Position numbers and translations under genes: made by a program. 64,000 nucleotides of DNA from Devosia litorisediminis (lineage in GTDB: Bacteria; Pseudomonadota; Alphaproteobacteria; Rhizobiales; Devosiaceae), in assembly GCF_018334155.1 (NCBI RefSeq), contig NZ_JAGXTP010000002.1, forward strand, positions 186,001 through 250,000. Direction: 5' to 3'. Below the pieces are notes generated by a model. It did no database searches and was not told the origin of the DNA. It saw nothing but the letters and a program-made list of their open reading frames with translations. Below, one piece after another: positions 36,315 to 45,897 of the stretch. The stretch's first letter is position 1. The number at the start of each line of letters is the position of its first letter.

Positions 36315-36740
36315 TCAAGTCTGTGAGGTGGCGGTGCCGCTGATCATGCGCTGTGACGATCTAGTGGCACCGCATCGTGACACTTGCTCGAACCGGATTG
36401 ATCTGTGTTAAGACGCATGTGCCTGGGGTTCATTTCGTATATGTAGAGGCTGACAGATGCGGCTACCTGTCAACGCCTGGCTGCCAGCCGGGTGGTGCGA
36501 AAAGGTTAGCACTTCAAATAACTGGATGACTCTAGCCCGAAGTGGTCCGACTTAATAGGGTATGACCCACTATGCACGGGGTCGGAATGTCATATGCAAT
36601 CGCTTGTTGAGGACGTCGTAGTGGCCCATGAGGGACACACGCCCCTATTCCGGACTGCGTTCCCAGCTTTCCCTATTGACCAAAGTCGCTTACCGTGAGA
36701 GGCGACCACATCGATTGTCCAATCCGGTGATCCGACCCTC
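36315..36740. other. Divergent promoter region of the glycan operon
   Basis: About 425 bases between the minus-strand polymerase-like gene and the plus-strand dehydratase. No gene recognised. It should carry the promoter(s) of the operon that runs to 52.3 kb; no consensus promoter was obvious. Confidence 0.4.
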
Positions 36741-38645
36741 ATGATACGCGAACTCGCGGCCCGCATCCTCAGCATATCCCGCCGATGGAAACGCGTCGTC
36801 CTCGTCACCTCTGACGTCCTGTTACTTGTTCTGGCGGCGTGGGCCAGCCTAGCGATCCGGCTCGACACCTTTCGTCTGCCCGGAACAATGGACAATTGGT
36901 TCGCGATCCTGTCCGCTCCTGTGGTGGCGATCCCTATCTTTGTAGGCATGGGTCTGTATCGCCCAGTCGTGCGTTATCTCCCCGAAAGGGCCATGTGGAC
37001 GACCTTTCAGGCGACCGCACTGGCGGTGATGGCTTGGGTTCTCGTAGCATTTATGGCGCAGCTGATGTGGCGCGGTTCGCTTCCACGATCTGTTCCGATC
37101 ATCTTCTTTGCGCTTACTTGTGTCCTGCTGATAGGCAGCCGGTTTCTTGCCAAGTGGTTGATATCACATCTTGGTCGAGACGTACTTGTGCACCGTCCTT
37201 CAGTCGTCATTTACGGCGCAGGCTCCGCGGGAACGCTGTTGGCCCTGTCATTGAAAAGCACGCACGATGTTGTCGCTTTCGTTGACGACGATCCGACCTT
37301 GCATCGACGTGAAGTCGCTAACGTTCGGGTGCATCCCCCCAGCGCCCTGCCGGCACTACTGGCAAACTACGCTGTTCAGCAGATCATATTGTCAATGCCA
37401 TCCATTTCGGCGGGCCGTCGCAAGGCCGTCGTTTCGGACGTGTCTCGTCACGGAGTGAAGGTCCAGTCACTGCCCGGCATTTCCGACTTCGTGACGGGAA
37501 AATACCTTGTCAGCCAGGTGCGAGAGATTGAAATTGATGACCTTCTAGGCCGTTCTACGGTGCCGCCCGACCTTGACCTCATTCGCCAGATGGTCGCCGG
37601 AAAAACCATCATGGTAACTGGTGCCGGCGGCTCGATTGGTTCAGAGCTTTGCAGGAAGATTTCGCAGTGGCGGCCGCAACGCTTGGTCTTGTTCGAGGCC
37701 AATGAGTTTGCGCTTTACAAGATTGACCGTGAGCTGGCCGGGAATGGCGATGCGGCTGTCGTGCCGGTGCTTGGCTCTGTCACTGATGAAGCGCTGGTTC
37801 GTCGTACGATGGGACATTACGCTGTGGACGCGGTCTTCCATGCGGCCGCACACAAGCATGTTCCGCTGGTCGAGGCCAATGCACTTGAGGGTATCGAGAA
37901 CAACGTTTTCGGCACCAAGACAGTGGTAGACGCGGCGTTTGCTGTAGGGGTGAAAAACTTCGTACTCATTTCGACCGACAAGGCCGTTCGCCCGACCAAC
38001 GTGATGGGCGCCACCAAGCGCTGGGCCGAGCTCATTGTGCGCGAGAAGGCCGTTGAAGCCGCGGCGGCGAATACCGGGCAGAAGTTCTGCGCAGTGCGAT
38101 TTGGCAATGTCTTGGGGTCGAACGGTTCCGTTGTGCCCTTGTTTAAGGATCAGATCGCTCACGGGGGGCCCATCACGCTGACCGATCCAGCCATGACGCG
38201 GTATTTCATGTCTATCAAGGAGGCCGCTGAACTGATCGTTCAGGCCGGTGCGCTCTCGAAAGGGGGCGACGTGTTCCTGCTCGACATGGGTGAACCTATG
38301 CTGATTTCAGAGCTGGCAGAGAACATGGTCAGATTGGCTGGATTGTCCGTCAGGAGCGTCGACAATCCACATGGTGACATCGAGATCGTGGCAGTTGGCA
38401 AGCGGCCCGGGGAGAAGCTCTATGAGGAGCTGTTCTACGATGATGCGGCGGCGGAGCGAACCAGACACCCCAAGATCCTCCGGGCTGCCGCGGCTTCGGA
38501 CGATCTGCAAATGCAGCAAAAGCTTGACGTGTTGCGCTCGGCTCTGCACGAAGCGGACGAGTCACTGGCACGCAGTCTTCTGTTTGGCTTAGTCGTAGAG
38601 GCGGATGTCAGCGTCGCCGGATGCCCAGACAAGGCGTCTGCATGA
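36741..38645 (+). CDS. Membrane-bound nucleotide-sugar 4,6-dehydratase (PglF/WbpM/CapD type)
   Basis: 634 residues, the full length of the long CapD family. Four N-terminal membrane helices (to about residue 130) are followed by a Rossmann-like linker (VIYGAGSAGTLLAL) and the catalytic SDR domain with VTGAGGSIGSELCRKI near residue 290. The active site is in LISTDKAVRPTNVMGATKR, where Met replaces Tyr in the usual YxxxK, as is normal for this family. It converts UDP-GlcNAc to the 4-keto-6-deoxy sugar. Here it is the likely first step toward UDP-2,4-diacetamido-trideoxyglucose and the nonulosonic acid. Confidence 0.93.
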   Translation: MIRELAARILSISRRWKRVVLVTSDVLLLVLAAWASLAIRLDTFRLPGTMDNWFAILSAPVVAIPIFVGMGLYRPVVRYLPERAMWTTFQATALAVMAWVLVAFMAQLMWRGSLPRSVPIIFFALTCVLLIGSRFLAKWLISHLGRDVLVHRPSVVIYGAGSAGTLLALSLKSTHDVVAFVDDDPTLHRREVANVRVHPPSALPALLANYAVQQIILSMPSISAGRRKAVVSDVSRHGVKVQSLPGISDFVTGKYLVSQVREIEIDDLLGRSTVPPDLDLIRQMVAGKTIMVTGAGGSIGSELCRKISQWRPQRLVLFEANEFALYKIDRELAGNGDAAVVPVLGSVTDEALVRRTMGHYAVDAVFHAAAHKHVPLVEANALEGIENNVFGTKTVVDAAFAVGVKNFVLISTDKAVRPTNVMGATKRWAELIVREKAVEAAAANTGQKFCAVRFGNVLGSNGSVVPLFKDQIAHGGPITLTDPAMTRYFMSIKEAAELIVQAGALSKGGDVFLLDMGEPMLISELAENMVRLAGLSVRSVDNPHGDIEIVAVGKRPGEKLYEELFYDDAAAERTRHPKILRAAAASDDLQMQQKLDVLRSALHEADESLARSLLFGLVVEADVSVAGCPDKASA

Positions 38646-38710
38646 TAGTGTGCCAGAGCAGCCCTGCGATGGAGGGGGCCCTCCTCGTTGAGGAAGTGGA
38701 AGACGTCGAT

Positions 38711-39544
38711 ATGCGATTAATTTTCATCACCAATGTACCCGAACTGGCCGCATACGTGTCCGACCGAGGGGTTGAGCGGGTGATGGTCGATCTCGAATTG
38801 CTCGGCAAGGTCGAAAGGCAGGGGCACCTGTCTACCGTAATCAGCCGCCACACATTTGATGATGTGGCACGGATTCGTAGGGCTATTCCCGACAAGAATC
38901 TGATGGTGCGCCTCAACCCGCTGAACCCAGGTAGCCGTGACGAAGTTGATCGTGCGATCGGTCTCGGGGGAGATGTTCTGATGCTTCCTATGTTCCGAAC
39001 GGCACAGGAGGTTGAGCAGTTCTGCGCCCTTGTTGACGGCAGGGTACGGATCTGCCTGCTTCTTGAAACCGCCGAGGCAGCCGCCAATGTCGCCAGTATC
39101 GTGCGCGTCCAGGGTGTGCAAGAGGTCCACATCGGCCTCAACGACCTACATTTGGATCTAGGACGCACGTTCATGTTTGAACCTCTCGCGGATGGCATGG
39201 TCGACCGCCTTGCAGGTTCTATCATCGACGCTGGCCTTGCCTTGGGCATTGGTGGTCTGGCGCGGGTCGGCGAAGGGCTCCTGCCAGCCGAAATGCTCGT
39301 CGCCGAACACGTGCGCCTCGGATCAACGGGGGCAATTCTGTCGCGCACGTTCCACCGCAACAGACTTACGGTTCATGACCTCGAAACCGAGATGGATTTC
39401 GCGGACGAAGTGGCCAAGCTGCAAGACGCGTATCGCGCATTCGGTCAGTCCTCGCCAGACGAGCTGCTGGCCATCCATCACGAAGTGGCCCTGCGCATAG
39501 CAGGTATCGTGCGCGACAAAGCGGTGGGTGGCCGGGCGTCGTGA
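38711..39544 (+). CDS. HpcH/HpaI aldolase / citrate-lyase-beta-like protein
   Basis: 277 residues from ATG 38711, where the conserved start MRLIFITNVPELAAY begins; a longer frame from ATG 38642 overlaps the previous stop but adds atypical sequence. TIM-barrel motifs: VMVDLELLGKVERQGH, ICLLLETAEAA, EVHIGLNDLHLDLG and AEHVRLGSTGAI. The family binds pyruvate or oxaloacetate with a divalent metal and makes or breaks C-C bonds. Copies recur in surface-glycan clusters, but their role there is not established as far as I know. It might supply a 3-carbon unit or a rare sugar acid. Confidence 0.8.
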   Translation: MRLIFITNVPELAAYVSDRGVERVMVDLELLGKVERQGHLSTVISRHTFDDVARIRRAIPDKNLMVRLNPLNPGSRDEVDRAIGLGGDVLMLPMFRTAQEVEQFCALVDGRVRICLLLETAEAAANVASIVRVQGVQEVHIGLNDLHLDLGRTFMFEPLADGMVDRLAGSIIDAGLALGIGGLARVGEGLLPAEMLVAEHVRLGSTGAILSRTFHRNRLTVHDLETEMDFADEVAKLQDAYRAFGQSSPDELLAIHHEVALRIAGIVRDKAVGGRAS

Positions 39545-41013
39545 AGAGCCTCGTCTCTGCAAGCGTGGTGCTAAGCCTGACGCTGCTCTTGGGGCGGTTG
39601 TCTGGTTTCGTACGCGAGATTCAATTGGGTGCCACATTTGGCCTGTCTCGCGACGGCGACTTGGCGATTGTCATGCTGACCACCCCGGACTTGCTCGTCA
39701 ATCTCTTGTTGGCCGGCGGACTTAGCGCAGCGCTTGTTCCCGAATTCGCCCGTCTCGATGCATACGGAAGGGCGCGTGTCTTAGGGGTAACAAGCGTTCT
39801 GGTGCTTGCCCTCTTCGGGACGATCGGGATCGTGCTCGCGTTCTTTCCCACGTTGCTGCTTTTGGCGTTTGCTCCTGGCTATGCCGGCACACCGTCGAGT
39901 GCCTACGCGCTGCCTTATGCCATAGCGGCTATGGCCATTCCGTTGGCGGGGCTCACTGGCGTCACTTCGGCACTTCTCAATTCGCAGCACCGTTTTTTTG
40001 TTGCCGGCACCGGGACGCTGGTCTTCAACTTGACAATCATCCTGGTGCTGTTCTTGTGGCCTTCCGACAAACAGTCCCTGCTTGTTCTGGCCGGTGGATT
40101 GGCCCTTGCCGCCTTGCTGCGCTACTTTAGCCAGGCGGTCGCGGCCCTACCGCATATGAACTGGGCTGGTGTCCCTGATCGTAGCACCGATTACCGCCGA
40201 CTGGTATTTCGCTTCATCCAGGCTCTTGGCGCTGCCACAATTGTTCTGTTTGTCCCAGTCATTCTAAGGGCCCTCATCTCGCTGAATGGCGAAGGCAATA
40301 TTGCTGCCTTCAACTTCGCTACCAAGCTGGTGGAGCTCCCCCTCGGCATAGCCATCACGACGATCAGCACCGTGGCTTTCCCGGCGTTGAGCAGGGCCTT
40401 CGGCGCCAACAACGGAGCCGAGCAATTGCGCATTTATGAGAGCGGCATACAGCGGGCGCTGCTTCTGGCACTCTGTATTACAATTCCGGGTATCTGGTTC
40501 TCCTACCCGCTGGTTGAACTGATTTTTGGCCGGGGACGCATCGGTCCCTCCGAACTGTCCCTAATCAGCGACTTGGCTCGCATGGGCTTCCTGACCTTGC
40601 CATTGATCGCGGTCAGTTCAATGGGCACGACTCTCCTTAATGCAAGGGGGCAAACTGGCTTGCTGCTCAAGGTGACCCTCGCCAGTGTGTGTGTCGTTCC
40701 GCTGGCCGCGTTGCCAGGCATATGGAACGCGGACGCGCGCTTTGTCATGGCGGCACTGCCGGTTTTCCACCTCGTGCAAGCGATTGCCCTGGTGCTGGCA
40801 ACGCAGCAGCCGGTCTTTGCCGGCTGGTATGGGGCCTGGAGAGGCCTCTTCCGCCCGGCGCTCGCCGCTGCCACTGCGACCACTGTTTGTGCCATGCTTG
40901 CCAGCGTTGCCGGAACGGATTCTGCCATTGTCGGCGCGAGCCTAGCCTTGGCCGCGATGCTCGCGGCCGTGGTTGCCTCCCACGGCAATCCACTGCGAAC
41001 GAGGACCCCATAG
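39541..41013 (+). CDS. MurJ/MviN-family lipid-linked sugar flippase (Wzx function)
   Basis: 490 residues, about 14 helices, of the MOP superfamily. The N-terminus LLLGRLSGFVREIQLGATFG matches MurJ rather than classical Wzx. LLAGGLSAALVPEF and LNSQHRFFVAG are further family blocks. In a glycan operon a MurJ paralogue most likely flips the undecaprenyl-linked repeat unit; a chromosomal MurJ for peptidoglycan is expected elsewhere. GTG 39541 overlaps the preceding stop by four bases, showing translational coupling. Confidence 0.88.
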   Translation: MKSLVSASVVLSLTLLLGRLSGFVREIQLGATFGLSRDGDLAIVMLTTPDLLVNLLLAGGLSAALVPEFARLDAYGRARVLGVTSVLVLALFGTIGIVLAFFPTLLLLAFAPGYAGTPSSAYALPYAIAAMAIPLAGLTGVTSALLNSQHRFFVAGTGTLVFNLTIILVLFLWPSDKQSLLVLAGGLALAALLRYFSQAVAALPHMNWAGVPDRSTDYRRLVFRFIQALGAATIVLFVPVILRALISLNGEGNIAAFNFATKLVELPLGIAITTISTVAFPALSRAFGANNGAEQLRIYESGIQRALLLALCITIPGIWFSYPLVELIFGRGRIGPSELSLISDLARMGFLTLPLIAVSSMGTTLLNARGQTGLLLKVTLASVCVVPLAALPGIWNADARFVMAALPVFHLVQAIALVLATQQPVFAGWYGAWRGLFRPALAAATATTVCAMLASVAGTDSAIVGASLALAAMLAAVVASHGNPLRTRTP

Positions 41014-41020
41014 GGCTGTC

Positions 41021-41578
41021 ATGCTGAAACGAGGCTTCGATATACTGAGCGCTGCGTCTTTCCTGATCGTCAGTTCACCAGTCTGGTTGGTAATTGCCAT
41101 TCTGATCAAGGCCCACGATGGCGGACCGGTCTTTTACCGGCAGATCCGGACTGGCTTGGGCGGTCGTACATTCGGCATCCTGAAGTTCCGGTCCATGGTG
41201 CAGAATGCAGACAAGATGGGCGACTACTCGACCGCAGACAACGATTCTCGCATCACACCAATTGGAAGATTCATACGCCGCACCAGCCTTGATGAACTGC
41301 CCCAGCTTTTCAATGTTCTGCGTGGCGACATGAGTGTCGTGGGACCCCGTCCCGATGTGCCTCAGCAGCGCTCTCTTTATAGCGCTGAAGAGTTTGACAA
41401 GCGCAATCGCATTCGTCCTGGTATCACAGGCATGGCCCAGGCGACCATGCGATCCGCCGCGACACCCGAAGAACGAAAGCGCCTCGATTTGGAATATGTT
41501 GATCAGGCAAGCCTTCTCCTCGACATGAAAATACTTGCGCTGACGGTCCGTCAGGTTTTGACAAAAGGTGGCAATTAG
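41021..41578 (+). CDS. Initiating sugar-phosphate transferase, small PglC-like type
   Basis: 185 residues from ATG 41021. The single-domain monotopic phosphoglycosyl transferase fold shows one N-terminal re-entrant helix, then KFRSMVQNAD, the catalytic Asp-Glu in TSLDELPQLFNVLRGDMS and VGPRPDVP. The short PglC form often uses UDP-diacetamido-trideoxyglucose (diNAcBac). The PglF-, PglE- and PglD-like enzymes encoded nearby could make exactly that donor, so the glycan may begin with it. The operon position between the flippase and asparagine synthase genes supports the role. Confidence 0.92.
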   Translation: MLKRGFDILSAASFLIVSSPVWLVIAILIKAHDGGPVFYRQIRTGLGGRTFGILKFRSMVQNADKMGDYSTADNDSRITPIGRFIRRTSLDELPQLFNVLRGDMSVVGPRPDVPQQRSLYSAEEFDKRNRIRPGITGMAQATMRSAATPEERKRLDLEYVDQASLLLDMKILALTVRQVLTKGGN

Positions 41579-41580
41579 CG

Positions 41581-43341
41581 ATGTGCGGCATATTCGGCTA
41601 TTTTGACCGGCAGGGACGGGGGCTGTCCGAGCGGACCCTTGCGGCCATGGCCAGTGCCATTCGGCATCGCGGTCCCGACGAGCAAGGCGTCTTCGCCGAA
41701 CCGGGCATTGCATTGGGCAACCAGCGCCTGTCGATCATTGATGTTGACGGGGGGAGCCAGCCATTTGTCTCCGACGACGGCAATATCGTCGTCGTTCAGA
41801 ATGGCGAGATATTCAACCACGTCGAACTGGCCGCAGAACTAAAAGGCTCGCGATTTGCCTGCCGGACCCACTCGGATACCGAAGTGCTGCTGCGCCTCTA
41901 TGAACGTGACGGTATCGATTTCGTGCAGCGCCTCAACGGCATGTTCGCGATCGCTATATTCGACCGTCGCACGCAGAGCGTCTATCTCATCCGGGACCGC
42001 ATTGGCGTAAAGCCGCTCTACATTTTCGACGATGGCGACCGAGCGGTGTTTGCCTCAGAAATCAAGGCCATCCTTGCCGCCACCGGCAGCCTGCAGATGG
42101 ACGAGGAGGCGCTGCATCACTTCCTAACCTACAACTACGTGCCGCGCCCATTCACCATGTTCAGTGGGGTCCGCCATGTGTTGCCCGGCCACTGGCTAAA
42201 GATTGACCGGACCGGGACCCAACTGCGCCGTTGGTGGGACTTGGCGTCGGTCGAACCGGTAGACCAGAGCGAGGCGGCCTGGATCGAAGAGATCAATGCA
42301 ACGCTGGAGGATGCGGTGCGCATAAGGCTGCGCGCTGATGTGCCCTTTGGTGCCTTCCTCTCAGGCGGCGTGGATTCATCTACGGTCGTCGGCCTAATGT
42401 CCCGACACATGGCCAGCCCGGTGAAGACTTTCTCCATCGGATTCGACGATCCACGCTACGACGAGACCGCTTTTGCTCAGGAAGCGGCAGACATGTTTGG
42501 CACCGAGCATTCGTCGCAAAGGGTCTCACCCAACATGCTCGATCTCTGGCCTATGGCGACCTATCACTGCGACCAACCTCATGGCGATGTGTCTTTCCTG
42601 CCAACTTTCAAAGTCTCAGAAATGGCCGCCAAGCACGTCAAGATGGTGCTCACCGGAGACGGCGGTGACGAATTATTTGCCGGATACGATAAGTATAAGG
42701 ACTTCTTTACGCCTGCCGTCGACGAGCTCGATGAGGCCGCATTTCGCACCGCCTACTATCGTAACATCAGCCTCTTCCAGGATGAGCAGAAGGCACGGCT
42801 CCTTGGAAATGCCCGCACGCAAAGGCCGAACTCCTTTGCTCTTGTATCCGAGCTCTTTGATCGCGTCCCGCACTGGGATCGCATCAATCGGGCGCTCTAT
42901 ATCGACATGGAACTGCTGCTCTCTGGCAACAACCTTGTCAAACCTGATCGCATGGGTATGGCGGTTTCGCTTGAGGCGCGCACGCCCTTCCTGGATTATC
43001 GGATGATGGAACTGGCCTTCCGGATGCCGGGTAACATGAAGCTGCGCGACGGTGTGACAAAATATATCCTGAAGAAGGCCGTATCCCCGATGATCGGGCA
43101 AAACCTTGCCTATCGCAAGAAGCAGATGTTCACAGTGCCGGTCGGTGGCTGGTTCCGTAGCGAGTTGCGCGAATATTGCCGGCAAATGCTGGGTGAGCAA
43201 TCCTTCGGGCGCCGCACCGGTCTGTTCACAGATGAAGTTTCAGCACTGCTGGAGAACCATATCCAAGGGTCGCAGAACAACACGCGCGAAATCCGCGCAC
43301 TGATCGCCATCGAGCACTGGGCTAAGGCATTTAGCGCATGA
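41581..43341 (+). CDS. Asparagine synthase-like glutamine amidotransferase
   Basis: 586 residues. The N-terminal glutaminase domain has the nucleophile Cys2 (MCGIFGYF), RHRGPDEQG and a full ATP-pyrophosphatase synthetase domain with FLSGGVDSSTVVG and LTGDGGDELFAGY. True AsnB makes asparagine. Homologues in polysaccharide clusters amidate sugar acids on the glycan. Position between an initiating transferase and a glycosyltransferase favours the latter, for example making a uronamide. It starts three bases after the previous stop and overlaps the next start by four. Confidence 0.88.
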   Translation: MCGIFGYFDRQGRGLSERTLAAMASAIRHRGPDEQGVFAEPGIALGNQRLSIIDVDGGSQPFVSDDGNIVVVQNGEIFNHVELAAELKGSRFACRTHSDTEVLLRLYERDGIDFVQRLNGMFAIAIFDRRTQSVYLIRDRIGVKPLYIFDDGDRAVFASEIKAILAATGSLQMDEEALHHFLTYNYVPRPFTMFSGVRHVLPGHWLKIDRTGTQLRRWWDLASVEPVDQSEAAWIEEINATLEDAVRIRLRADVPFGAFLSGGVDSSTVVGLMSRHMASPVKTFSIGFDDPRYDETAFAQEAADMFGTEHSSQRVSPNMLDLWPMATYHCDQPHGDVSFLPTFKVSEMAAKHVKMVLTGDGGDELFAGYDKYKDFFTPAVDELDEAAFRTAYYRNISLFQDEQKARLLGNARTQRPNSFALVSELFDRVPHWDRINRALYIDMELLLSGNNLVKPDRMGMAVSLEARTPFLDYRMMELAFRMPGNMKLRDGVTKYILKKAVSPMIGQNLAYRKKQMFTVPVGGWFRSELREYCRQMLGEQSFGRRTGLFTDEVSALLENHIQGSQNNTREIRALIAIEHWAKAFSA

Positions 43342-44582
43342 GAAAGCTGCCAGAGGGCCAGATTGATGTGCTGTTCGCGTCCTATGGTGGCGGGCATGTA
43401 GCTGCGCTGCGCCCGGTAGCGCAGGCTCTTGCACGCGAAGGCATTTCAGTGGGCTTCCTCGGCCTCAGCCTGGCCCAAGTCGATCTCGAAAGCCATGGCC
43501 TGGACTATTTTGGATTTGCCGAACTCGAAGGGGCAAATAGCGACGACGTTCAGGCATGGGGCCGCGAACTGGCGGGGCCGAATGTGCCCGGATCACCCGT
43601 AGCATACCATGAGAGTGTCGCCTATCACGGACTCAATTTTCGCGATCACGTCACCTTGTGGGGCGAGACACATGCTCGGGAACACTATGCTAAACATGGG
43701 CGGCAAGGATTTCTTCCGGTGCAGACCATGGAGGCGCTGCTTAGACAGCTCCAGCCGAGGTTGGTAGTCGCCACCAGTTCTCCCCGCGCCGAAAAGGCTC
43801 TGTTCATCTCGGCGCGCAAATTGGGAATTCCGAGGGTTTGCTTGGTCGATCTCTTCCCCATTCAGGAGGTCGAGTGGATCGCAAAACCCGGTTACGCCGA
43901 CATTCTTTGTGTGCTGAATGATCAAGTCCGTGACTACGTGATCAGAAATGGGGGTGCGCCAGATAGCGTGACTGTGACTGGCAATCCTGCGTTTGACGCG
44001 GTGAATAGTCAGCACTCCATAGTTCTAGCCAAGGAAATTCGGCAGACGAGGGGCATTGCTGCGCAGAGCAAGGTCATACTTTGGGCTTCAAACATTGAGC
44101 CTGAAAAGCATCGCGTTACTGGTGCTGTCGGCGATCCACAATTGCCTAGGCGGATCGAACGAACTTTGCGCAAGATGCTATCGTTTCATCCGGATTGGCA
44201 CCTCGTTGTCAGGTACCATCCCAGTGAATTTGTCGAATTTGAGCCTGCGCGTAACGTCCATCTCAGCTCGCGCGACGAAAATTTGCACGCACTGATACAT
44301 TCGTCGGACTTAGTGGTGGTTCTTACCTCCACAGTCGGGTTGGAAGCACATTTGGCTGGAAAGTCGGTGATCTGTGTAGACATGTCCGTTTTCACAGCTG
44401 ACACCCCACTTTCAAAAATGGGGATCGGGACCGGTGTCACATGTTTGGAGCAGCTCGAACCCTTGGTTGAGCAGCTTCTAGCGAAAGAGGATTTACCCGC
44501 AGATGCCAAACATGGCATTCCAAACGCCTGTGCGACCGTTTCCGGTATCATTCTAACTCACTTAGGCAAAATGCCATCATGA
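43338..44582 (+). CDS. GT-B-fold glycosyltransferase (putative)
   Basis: 414 residues. Glycine-rich N-terminus (FASYGGGHVAALRPVAQALA) of the GT-B type, then a central CLVDLFPIQEVEW and a nucleotide-binding half with VTGNPAFDAV, HPDWHLVVRYHPSEF and SDLVVVLTSTVGLEAHLAGK. The layout resembles UDP-GlcNAc 2-epimerase and CDP-glycerol or sialyltransferase-like GT-B enzymes. As the only obvious glycosyltransferase in the operon, it is a good candidate for adding the nonulosonic acid, but donor specificity cannot be read. ATGA overlap with the asparagine synthase gene. Confidence 0.65.
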   Translation: MRKLPEGQIDVLFASYGGGHVAALRPVAQALAREGISVGFLGLSLAQVDLESHGLDYFGFAELEGANSDDVQAWGRELAGPNVPGSPVAYHESVAYHGLNFRDHVTLWGETHAREHYAKHGRQGFLPVQTMEALLRQLQPRLVVATSSPRAEKALFISARKLGIPRVCLVDLFPIQEVEWIAKPGYADILCVLNDQVRDYVIRNGGAPDSVTVTGNPAFDAVNSQHSIVLAKEIRQTRGIAAQSKVILWASNIEPEKHRVTGAVGDPQLPRRIERTLRKMLSFHPDWHLVVRYHPSEFVEFEPARNVHLSSRDENLHALIHSSDLVVVLTSTVGLEAHLAGKSVICVDMSVFTADTPLSKMGIGTGVTCLEQLEPLVEQLLAKEDLPADAKHGIPNACATVSGIILTHLGKMPS

Positions 44583-44731
44583 CAGTAGAATTTTTCCAGG
44601 CATTGGTGCTAAGGGGCACAGGTGCATCGTCTGAGTTACCAGGGCGATACGAATCGCAGTCGACGACGCAAACGCGCGCTCGGTCGGTGGATCCCTAGGC
44701 CAGATTTCGTCCCAAGCGAGGAACCTAAATT

Positions 44732-45886
44732 ATGCATGACGTGGCAACGAAATACGGCCTGCCTTCGGTAGTGAAATTCTGCAGAAAGTGCACGGTGTCT
44801 AACCAGCGCCCGCGCATCACCTTCGATGAGAATGGTGTTTGCTCAGCGTGCAACTATGCTGAATATAAACGAACACAGATCGACTGGGATCAGCGAGAGC
44901 AAGAATTGCTCGCGACATGCGAGAAGTACCGCAAGAAAAACGGTGAGTATGACGTTATTGTGCCATGCAGCGGTGGTAAGGATGGCAGTTTCGTAGCTCA
45001 CCAGCTCAAGTACAAATATGGTATGAATCCATTGACTGTGACTTGGGCACCGTTGCTCGCCACCGAAATCGGTCGCAAGAACCTGGATGCATTTATTCGG
45101 TCGGGTTTCGATAACATATTGGGTACCCCAAATGGCCGCGTCACGCGCCGACTGACCGAGTTGGCCTTCAAGCATCTGGGCGACCCGTTCCAGCCGTTCA
45201 TCTATGGTCAGACAAACTTTCCCATGCACATGGCCATCAAGCACAATGTCTCTCTGATCATGTACGGGGAGAACGGTGAAGTTGAATATGGCGGAGACAT
45301 GAAGAACGCGTTCCGGCCTGACCGGGACATACAAGACCATGACAAGCACTATTTCTCGGGTCTCCCGCCCGAGTTTTGGGCCGAGCACGGTGTCAGCCTG
45401 GCCGATCTTCGGCCTTTCATGGTACCGCGCTACGAAGATATTCTGCGTAATGAGACATCCATTCAGTTCTTTGGTTACTACAAATTTTGGGATCCACAAG
45501 AAAATTTCTACTATTGTCAGGAGCACGCTGGGTTCACTCCAAATACCGAGCGGTCTGAGGGCACCTATTCCAAATATGCCAGTCTCGATGATCGGATCGA
45601 CGGCTTTCATTACTATCTCGCCTATATAAAGTTCGGCATTGGCCGCACAACGTCCGATACAGCTCATGAAATTCGGGACAACAAGATCAACCGGGAGGAG
45701 GGAATTGCGTTGGTTCGCCGCTACGATGGCGAGTTTCCAAGGAAATACCTCTTTGAGTTCCTCGAGTACTGTTCAATCACAGAGGAAGATTTCAACGCGG
45801 TCATCGATTCTTGGCGCGCGGACCACATTTGGACAAAGCAAGGGAACGGTTGGCAGTTGCGGCATCCCATCTGGGCCGAGAACTGA
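44732..45886 (+). CDS. N-acetyl sugar amidotransferase (WbpG/PseA family)
   Basis: 384 residues. A zinc-like cysteine cluster at the N-terminus (FCRKCTVSNQRP, CSACNYAEY) precedes a PP-loop ATPase motif (VPCSGGKDGSFVA) near residue 80. WbpG and PseA turn an N-acetyl group into acetamidino, using ammonia from a HisH/HisF-type pair. Both partners follow directly, so the trio is complete. GAGGAA lies upstream of ATG 44732. The 149-base gap before it is the longest inside the operon and could hold an internal promoter. Confidence 0.9.
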   Translation: MHDVATKYGLPSVVKFCRKCTVSNQRPRITFDENGVCSACNYAEYKRTQIDWDQREQELLATCEKYRKKNGEYDVIVPCSGGKDGSFVAHQLKYKYGMNPLTVTWAPLLATEIGRKNLDAFIRSGFDNILGTPNGRVTRRLTELAFKHLGDPFQPFIYGQTNFPMHMAIKHNVSLIMYGENGEVEYGGDMKNAFRPDRDIQDHDKHYFSGLPPEFWAEHGVSLADLRPFMVPRYEDILRNETSIQFFGYYKFWDPQENFYYCQEHAGFTPNTERSEGTYSKYASLDDRIDGFHYYLAYIKFGIGRTTSDTAHEIRDNKINREEGIALVRRYDGEFPRKYLFEFLEYCSITEEDFNAVIDSWRADHIWTKQGNGWQLRHPIWAEN

Positions 45887-45897
45887 ACCAATAATCG

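Noticed and set aside
41581..43341. Housekeeping asparagine synthetase
   Set aside because: Translationally coupled within a glycan operon, so a sugar-acid amidation role is preferred, though the reaction cannot be distinguished by sequence alone.
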